This document shows, piece by piece, positions 56,783-64,000 of a DNA stretch of 64,000 nucleotides. The DNA is from Dactylis glomerata (Eukaryota > Streptophyta > Magnoliopsida > Poales > Poaceae). The position numbers and the translations under genes are program-made. Position 1 is the stretch's first letter, and every line of letters starts with the position of its first letter. A model generated the notes under the pieces. It was not told the DNA's origin. It saw only the letters and a program-made list of their open reading frames with translations, and ran no database searches. The stretch covers positions 8,196,383 through 8,260,382 of the forward strand of contig QXEO01000548.1 in NCBI GenBank assembly GCA_007115705.1, written 5' to 3'.

Positions 56783-58933
56783 GGCGGCCACGCATTAACT
56801 AGCCTCGCCGCGTGGCTGCACATCCTTCAGCGGCAGGCTTTTACAGCGTGCGGAAGACGATGCGCGGGAAGACAACGATACGCGGAAGACGATGCGATGA
56901 GGACGACGACCGCCCTCTCTCGCCGACAAGTCGGGGCCACCGGACGCGCGGGAACTTTCCTTGCCGTTTCGCGTGCATTTCTTTCGTCCGGAGTCCCCGA
57001 ACGCGCCCCGGAAGACCAGGGATGGCCTGGGCTCGCCGGATGGATGAAGGCCCAAATCCGGGCGAAAACGAGGAACCGGGGGTGCGACTGGACCGTTTTT
57101 CGCCGTCCGGATGAAAAAAATGGCTGTCGGGTGCCTCGCCGGGACTATGACTTGAGATGCTCTTGGTGTATAAGCAAGGAAACAAACACCTTCGAGATTA
57201 TGCGTGTGAAGAGTGGATCTTGTGCAAGAGAATAAATGTTATCCAGGTGAGAAGAAAATGCGTATGTTCGCTTCTTGTCTGACTTTGCCTCTTTATTCTG
57301 CAAGAGTTTAAAGGACATTTAGCATCAGTAATCATTTCATTTTGTCAGCCTGCATGGCTGCATCTCGTATTCATACCGATGCATGCAAATATTGGAGTAA
57401 TTTACCACCCTTCTTCTGAAAGATTTTTTCAGCCGCGTGGTCTTAAGTTGATGACATCTCTGAATCCAGAAACTCATACAATATGCCCTATATATCAATC
57501 TGTTCTGTAAGACCAGTCACGGTTAGGCTTGAAAATCGCAGCTGTTCTCCATATCAAAATCACGCGAAAGTGAAAACTGATTTTGATGTTTCCTGTCCTG
57601 TACCGTACGTGCATTGCACCCTTTTTAGTTGAGTGCACACTTGATGTTCCTTTTCCCTCTGACGGGGAACGGGATATACATGAAGAAGAGTTGCAGTTCT
57701 TGGGAGAAATCTGTCCACTTCGATCAAGAGTCGTCGTTGTCAAATTCGGCCATGGAAGATTATCTCCGACGAAGTTTGATCATATATCAACTTGAACGTT
57801 TAAGAAGTTGCCAAGCTTAATGTCGTTGTTCATCGTCAGCTTGTCGATCAGCATGAGCTTGCGGTTCGTGTCCCATCATTCACATTGTAGCGGTTCAAAG
57901 AGCGATTTGCCACGATCGTAATTAAATGAATTTTTTATACGGAAAATAAATGAATTGATGTTCCATGGAATGATAATCCGATGGGCCAAGTTCGAGTAAT
58001 TAACTTCTTGATGACTTCTCATGGTCGATTTTCTGTAGGTAACTATTCAAGTCATCATGTTTCCATAGACCTTTTCGCCCTTGCTCCAAGGATATTTGGA
58101 TCGACGCACCAGCTCTGCTAATAATTCCTACAGTAGATACTATCCAGCAGCAGCAATGTGCAGTCGCTGTTGCAGCATCAAAGAGTGGACACATGCACAC
58201 GCGCGCTTCTTCGCATGAGCATAACAGTGGCCATATGAAAAGGACACGTGGGGTCATTGACACTCCTCAGTTACCGCATAAATATGCACAACACGTTCTA
58301 AAGAAAAAAAGCAAAACAAACAGTGCTTGCGTGATGGCTTGTCACACAATTCAACAAAAGAAATTCAGTGAGAAACAATTTTCTGTTGATTTCTGCAGGC
58401 AGAATCATGGTCAAATCGCATCGAAGATGCAGTAGAACGGTAGATCTCCGTGGACCCTGAACACAAGCTTGAGTTAACCGTGTGGTTGGTTTGAGGAGGT
58501 GATGTATCACATCAGACTGTATCTGCAATTCTGTAGTAAGTAAAAGAAAACTACCTGACGGGATGCTTATCAGCTGAACTTGGAGATATGCTACGGTGTG
58601 GTAGCTTTTTCTGCCTGATAAGTAGCCGTAGTGGTTAGGCTAGATTAGCCCACCGGTTGGTGCCTAGTCCTAGCACATGCATATGCCTAATTCATCTGCA
58701 TTGTCATCCGGATCAGATCATCGAGCTATGCACCTTTCACTTGCCATCAGGTATTAAAAGCGGAATCAACATATAGAACACGTTAACTAGTACTTACATA
58801 GTATAGTATGGGAGAAGAGGAGAAATGATCATTTTTCACACGTGTAGCTCGGTCTACATTTTAAGAAGAGAACAGGAGAAATAACCATTTCCGAAAATAG
58901 AGGGCTACGTGTAGCTCATCTACGTTTTGAGTG
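56783..58933. other. Intergenic region
   Basis: No gene is supported. The GC-rich part up to ~57170 (ending GAGATGCTCTTGG) looks like the other flank of the YTRF-family unit. Beyond it the DNA is AT-rich with only short unrelated frames. Confidence 0.45.
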
Positions 58934-59974
58934 AGAAAAAGGTAAACTGGGAGGCGCTCTTGTGACCATGGCCGCGACCGACCGCGCGCCCGCGCCGTTG
59001 CGGTGATCTCCCTTCTCCAAACACCTCTGCAAGCTCCGATACTAGATCTGGAATCCTCTCCACGCACTAGCCCAGCGTTGCCGTCATCGGAGTCGCGGTG
59101 GTCGTGCTCTCCGCTCCGGCAATGATGGGCACCGGCCCATTGCGGCCTCCTACGGTTGGCAGCTCCGTGGCGGTGGCCTCTCTGGCGCCTCCTCCCGCAG
59201 TTTAGCCCTCGCCTACCAGCTTGTCGCGGATCCTCTCGCGCATCGGAGGTCAGAACCGTCCAACGGGGGCCGGATAGCTCGACCTCGAGCTCGAGCCCGC
59301 CCTTGCCCTGGGCCGGCGACGGTTACTCTGCGTCAGAACTCTCCCTACGCGTCGGGCTCCATGCACGCGACGACGTCCTTTCCAGCAACGCCGCCCGCCG
59401 TTCCTATCGCCAACCTGTCCCCGTCCGTCGGGGTCCCTGCAGGCAGCATGCTCAACGACGTGGCCATGAACGCTCCACCTCCGGAGCCCGCAGCCTTGCT
59501 TCATGCGGCTGCCCTCGCTCGCCGCAGGTTAGGCCCTACCTTGGGTGGGAAGATGGGTGGCTTCGACAAGACCAAGATGGCCCACCCCAAAGCTTTGTGC
59601 CCTCTCGACAGAGAGCTGCAACGCGACACTGATGTGGTCATTGAGGGCCTCGGTTCCTTGTCGCTGCTAGCTGCCTAGGGCAAGGTGCTTGAGGCCTTGT
59701 CTGCGCCCGAGTTGGCGGTGCTCCCCGTGTCGGTACAACGTGCTTGGTCGGCCAGCTCCGTCATCGCCATTCTGGCAGCTCGCAAGTATGATCCGGCTGT
59801 TGGTGGTCTTTTGGAGGTGCTAGCAGAGCCCTGCGGCGACCTCTCTGCTGCCGCAACTTCTAAGAACTTCCGCTCTTAGAGACGAGGAAGGCTAGGTGCA
59901 GGTGGGTCAGGGCAGCCGCCTCAGCCGTGATCCATCGTCCTTGCATTAGCATGAAGGTCTCGAAAGCATCCCGA
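58934..59974 (+). mobile_element. Second ORF1-only LINE copy, interrupted by element F
   Basis: It matches the copy at ~52001-53030 from GAAAAAGGTAAACTGGG onward, including the upstream ORF (58968-59006) and the stretch MLNDVAMNAPPPEPAA. Stops (TAG after CCCGCAGTT at ~59201 and CTGCCTAGG at ~59677) and indels disrupt ORF1. It breaks at 59974 before the zinc knuckles, where the LTR of F begins; the rest may continue beyond F. Confidence 0.82.
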
Positions 59975-61519
59975 TGACCCACAAGTATAGGGGGTGTATC
60001 ATAGTACTTTCGATAAATAAGAGTGTCAAACCCAACGAGGAGCGGAAGGTGTTGACAAGTGGTTTTGATCAAGGATTCACTGTAAATACTAGCAAACGGG
60101 TTTTCAGGGGTATTTGGTAATGCAAATAAATAAAGTACGAGTAAATAAAAGACAATAGTAATAATTGCTGCAAGTGGCCCAATCCTTTCTTGAGCAAAGG
60201 ACAAGCCGGTTGTGTAACTTATAATAACCAAACGTTCTCGAGGACACACGGGAGTTTCTGTCAAGTGCTTTTGCTTCATGCCGCTAAATAATCTTTATTG
60301 GTTTGATAAGTGTTATGGGGGTGAACCTGTGCTAGCGCACTACCCTTACTAGGATAAATACACACTTGTGATTATACCCCTTGCAAGCATCCGCAAATAC
60401 AAGAAAGTAATTAAGATAAATATAACCACAGCCTTAAACTCTAAGATCCTACGCTCCCTGGTGCAATGGTTTCCTAACGGAGGTTTAGGTTTTTGTCACT
60501 CCAGCAACCCCACAATTAGTAGCCAAATACATAATGCATCTCACTAGGCCCATAAATGGTGAAGTATCATGTAGTCGACGTTCACATGACACCACTAGTG
60601 AAATAGCACCACAACAAATAAATATCAAACCATTAAATATTACTCAACATAATTCCACTACTAACGACTTGACTTCTCCCATGTCCTCAAGAACTAAACG
60701 AACTACTCACAAGACATCATATGGATCATGATCAGAGGTGAAATAATGGTAAATAACAATCTGAACATAAATATTCAAAAAAAAAACAATCTGAACATAA
60801 ACCTTAATTCAATGGTTCCACTCAATAGCATCAACCACAAGAGTAATCAACACCGGGAAAGTTTCCCCTAAGAATTTGACAAGATTCAACTCAAGATGTT
60901 ACAGCGGGATGGCGTGGTGATGGTGGAGATGAAGGTGATGGTGATGAGGATGATGGTGATGATGATCCCGATGAAGTCCGATGCGATGGTGATGACGATG
61001 GCGATGATCTCCCCTCTCCGGGGAGGAATTTCCTCGGCAGATTTCTGCCTGCCGGAGAGCTTTTCTCTCTCTGGTGTTTTCCGCCCCGCAGAGGCGGCGG
61101 TGTCTATCTCTGAGCCCCCCCCCTGACTTAGGTTTTTGGGGACGATGAAATACGCGAAGGGGCGATGGCAGAAGTGGGCCAGGGTGGCCACACAATAGGC
61201 CGGCGTGGCCACGGGTCAGGCCGCGCCCCCTGTGTGTGAGCCTGTCCCGTGGCCCCTCTCGACTCCTCCTTCTGGCTTCTTCAGTCTTCTTGTAAAATAT
61301 AATTTTCTGGTATTTATCTGGAATTTCCTGATCTTCCGAAATATGGTGTCTTGATAGTTCTTTTTCCAGCAGAATCCTGACTCCGGCAGCAAATCCTCCA
61401 ATGATCATCAAACATGTAAAAACAGAGGAAACAACATAAGTATCATCTCTAAATATGAAATATATCAATGAATAACAGTAAATTATAATACAAAATAGTG
61501 ATGCAAAATGCACGTATCA
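59975..61519 (-). repeat. 3' LTR of element F
   Basis: On the plus strand it starts TGACCCACAAGTATAGGGG and ends GCACGTATCA, 1545 bp. The other LTR is not in the window, so no age can be given. CCCGA (59970-59974) would be its half of the target-site duplication. Confidence 0.8.
60905..61012. repeat. Imperfect GAT/ATG trinucleotide repeat in the F LTR
   Basis: About 108 bp are built from GATGGTGAT-like units. The minus strand reads as a His-rich tract, but no gene frame is supported. Confidence 0.8.
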
Positions 61520-61537
61520 ACCCCCCCCCCAAGCTTA
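61520..61537 (-). other. Polypurine tract of element F
   Basis: The minus strand reads AAGCTTGGGGGGGGGGG next to the LTR, with an 11-base G run. It begins with the same AAGCTTGGGG as the tracts of A, B and E. Confidence 0.8.
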
Positions 61538-63211
61538 GACCTCGCTTGTCCCCAAGCGAAAACTAAACTCAGTAAACATGGCCACAGGTTTATGGAGTGA
61601 AGTGTCGATAATCAAAATACGGATAAGAAGCATCACATTTACCAAGGCAGAAATTATAATAGACAGCAACTTTCCTTTATATGATATAGATTTGCAATAA
61701 GTAAAAGGGAATCACAAACAAAGATGCACAAGGTAAACTATAATTGGTGGTGGCAAACCTTAGTTCTTGGTCAGAGAACAATGAACAAACTATACTTACT
61801 TTTGACGGAGCCTTTTAAAAACAACAGAGCTAATATAGCAAAAACCATATGCTCAATGAAACAAACTTTTGCAATCATAGAAACCTTTCAAAGATATATT
61901 CCTTCAGATAAAAGCATTGTACTAACAAAAGAAGTTAGTAAACATGATTGAACGGATCAACATATGGATGAGTGAAACATAACAACTCAAATGCTTGCTT
62001 GAGATAGAAGGGAATAGGTTGACTCAACATAAAAGTAAAAGACAGGCCCTTCGCAGAGGGAAGCAGGGATTAAACATGTGCTAGAACTTTTCATTTGAAA
62101 ACCAGAAGTAAAAGTTGTTTTGAGAGGTGGTTGCTTTTGTCAACGACTAGCAACGGAGTTCTTGATATCTTCCATACTAAACAAGTGAGAGCGGTTCCGA
62201 GATGTTTGATTAGTTGGCACAATTGTGCTCTTTTATAGCTTAGCACTCCTCCCCACCTTTTCCTTTCTCAAACCATGGCTAACCGATTCCATCGGGTGCC
62301 CACCAACTTTCACATACCATGGAGGAGTGCTCTTTTTCTTTTCTTTTGAGATTACAATGGTCTGACCAGCTCCCTTGCAAAATTAATGACGAGCAGATGA
62401 AGCTGCCTAGTCGAGGGGTACTTAATTTAGTATGGAAGATAACAAACCCATCCACTACGTCCTCATCAGCTAAAAACAGTGGCACAAAATGAGAAGTATT
62501 TGAAGGTTTTTGAAAGGTAGCACATGAAAATTTACTTGGAATGGCTTCAAATACCATGCATAGGAATTTATAGTGGACTCTTTGGAAGTAACTTGGCTTT
62601 TAGGAATTGGATGCATGAGAAGTATTCCCTCTCAGTACAGGTTTTTGGCTAGCAAGACTGGGTAGCAAGCATAAGAGTTGCATGAAACAAACAAACATAC
62701 ATATAATAGGAACAATCATGCAAACTTCCTTGAAGGTACAACGATTTTAACTTTGAGAATAATAATGCTTATAAGCCAAACATGAAGGAAAACTAAAGTG
62801 ATGTAACTACAAGCACTTCTTTCTTCTTTTCTACTCAAACCTCAAGGTAATGTTGCTACTGACCAAGCTAAGTTTGCCAAAACCAACTAAATTTACTCAT
62901 GCTCCCAAAGTGATACCAATACTAATCAACAAGACTAGTCATATAAGAAAGATTGCAAACTAAAATAAAGTGTGCGAAAAGTAAACGATAAAACTTCTCA
63001 TTAATATTTCATTACCGCAACTCACACCAAGGGATACATAGATAACCAACTAAGGAGGATACTTCCATACTGCAAACTATTCTATAAGATAACTTCTCTA
63101 TTCATGATATGACTCTACTTGAAAAGTAAATGAGTAAAAGATAATGATGTGATATCGCGGCACTCCCCCAAGCTTGGAACAAGCCAAGGGGATGCCAATA
63201 CCCATGACGAA
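61538..63211 (-). other. Noncoding region of element F
   Basis: AT-rich, with no gene supported. On the plus strand GACTCAACATAAAAGTA...GGCCCTTCGCAGAGGGAAGCAG at about 62021-62068 matches a block in B near 30899-30946, so F shares ancestry with the A/B/E noncoding region. Confidence 0.7.
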
Positions 63212-63712
63212 TTACTCCTTTGGCGGTGGATGTGAGTCTTTATCATCATCGTACTTCCAAGGTAGAGTTCCCCCATCAAGGAAGGATGTCTTGGTCTCCA
63301 ATATCCTGAAACTTGCAGAAGCACTCATTTGTTGGAATCTAGCTTCATACTCACAATTTTGGTTCTGCAAGTCATAGAGTTGTGCTTGTAATTGGTTAGT
63401 GGTCTCATGGAGCGAAAAGATGTCCTTCCAGAGTTTTGTAGTCTCTTTCTTGTACTTGGTGACAAGTTCTTGATTAATCCTATGGATGATGTCCACCTCG
63501 CGTTCCGCCATCTTCTTATATTTAAAAACTTCTTGTTCTAGTGCTTCCATCCTAGCTTCGAGACTCCCTTCTCCCTTAGGGCCTTGGACATCTTTGATCT
63601 GCAACTCCCCATCCTTGAGTAACAACTCCTTCGGATGCATCTTCAGCTCCCTCATATACGGATTAATGGAATCCGCAAGAGGGTTCTCCTCGGATGGACC
63701 GGACGAAGACAT
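63212..63712 (-). CDS. Coiled-coil ORF of element F, 166 aa
   Basis: ATG at 63712 to stop at 63212, intact. The start is Ser/Pro-rich (MSSSGPSEENPLAD), followed by a long helical, heptad-rich region (ARMEALEQEVFKYKKMAERE, HETTNQLQAQLYDLQNQN) and a charged end (DDDKDSHPPPKE). It has no zinc knuckle, catalytic motif or membrane segment, so it is not an env-like protein. A TATATAA box 97-103 bp upstream suggests its own promoter. It occupies the 3' region of the element, like the extra ORFs of some plant gypsy elements; the function is unknown. Confidence 0.72.
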   Translation of the reverse strand: MSSSGPSEENPLADSINPYMRELKMHPKELLLKDGELQIKDVQGPKGEGSLEARMEALEQEVFKYKKMAEREVDIIHRINQELVTKYKKETTKLWKDIFSLHETTNQLQAQLYDLQNQNCEYEARFQQMSASASFRILETKTSFLDGGTLPWKYDDDKDSHPPPKE

Positions 63713-63808
63713 TGCAACTTCAAAGCTGAGAACAATCTCCTGACAGAAACAGCTCAAAACAAAAACACGACGAGAAAATGATATACAGACCTCGGGTAAT
63801 CCAGGGGG

Positions 63809-63815
63809 TTATATA
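63809..63815 (-). promoter_or_regulatory. TATA box upstream of the F coiled-coil ORF
   Basis: The minus strand reads GCCTATATAACCCCC. A start ~30 bp downstream would give a ~70-nt leader with no intervening in-frame stop problem. Confidence 0.6.
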
Positions 63816-64000
63816 GGCGAAAATTAAACATCAAAACTAAGTCACATGAGGAAACCGAGACGGAAACGAGCTCCGGGGTGCTCACACAATAGGTGGGCAC
63901 GGCCTGAGGTGGGCCCACGCCCCCTATGTGTGAGGACACACCGGACTCCTTCTCCTTCCCATTTTCGTCTCGTGATTTTTCATATTTAACAAAAACAATA

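Larger units (their letters stand above)
59975..64000 (-). mobile_element. LTR retrotransposon F (minus strand), 3' part only
   Basis: The 3' LTR (61519-59975) is preceded, on the minus strand, by a polypurine tract, a noncoding region and an ORF (63712-63212). The 5' part lies outside the window. The LTR start TGATACGTGC is related in type to A, B and E, but the rest of the LTR is different. Confidence 0.8.

Noticed and set aside
60899..61513. 204-codon minus-strand frame with a His-rich tract
   Set aside because: It lies in the F LTR. The His run is just the GAT/ATG microsatellite read in antisense.

Overview
This is repeat-dense plant nuclear DNA, most likely from a Triticeae grass (wheat, barley, rye or Aegilops). 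That is an inference from the LTR-retrotransposon types (termini TGATACGTCTC.../...ACGTATC, tRNA-Asp-type primer binding sites), deep nesting of transposons, and grass-type multicopy gene families. I found no bacterial gene, operon, tRNA, rRNA or CRISPR array. Almost every gene-like ORF belongs to a transposon or a transposon-associated family. Layout: (1) 1-14391 is a tandem satellite of about 664 bp monomers. Over 1-10684 they form a four-monomer higher-order repeat (HOR) of about 2657 bp, present four times. From 10685 the monomers are more individual. A 5'-truncated LINE (12357-13632) interrupts this outer part. (2) 14392-39976 is an LTR retrotransposon, element A, whose 5' LTR abuts the satellite and lacks its first ~13 bases. 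Two elements are nested in A. Element D (15014-25077) is young: its 742-bp LTRs show seven differences by eye. Element B (28747-37273, minus strand) is older, with about 3% LTR divergence. (3) 39977-41909 is a short gene-like island: a coiled-coil ORF remnant and an apparently intact three-exon zf-GRF gene. (4) 41910-48576 is element E, a complete relative of A with a 5-bp target-site duplication (TSD). (5) 48577-51675 holds an uncharacterised gene whose protein contains an internal duplication, then intergenic DNA. (6) 51684-54816 is a short hAT-type element (8-bp TSD) carrying an inserted LINE that encodes only ORF1. (7) 54825-58933 holds a broken member of a gene family I recall as abundant in Triticeae, then intergenic DNA. 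(8) 58934-64000 is a second ORF1-only LINE copy, cut by the 3' LTR and 3' part of minus-strand element F, which runs off the window. How the parts work together: none of the LTR elements here encodes reverse transcriptase or integrase, so all must be mobilised in trans. D carries gag-protease in sense and, in antisense, a multi-exon gene whose splice sites and phases I could trace; its first exon resembles the 'putative gypsy type transposon' family (Transposase_28). A, B and E share LTRs, leader and 3' noncoding region but carry different coding cassettes: an unknown ~203-aa ORF in A and E, gag-protease in B. The most noteworthy signals are the satellite HOR, D's spliced antisense gene and its gag start codon inside the LTR, the cassette exchange among A, B and E, a 14-nt polypurine-tract motif present three times in each of A, B and E, and ORF1-only LINEs with a conserved 12-codon upstream ORF and a 3' hairpin also found in an RT-type LINE.
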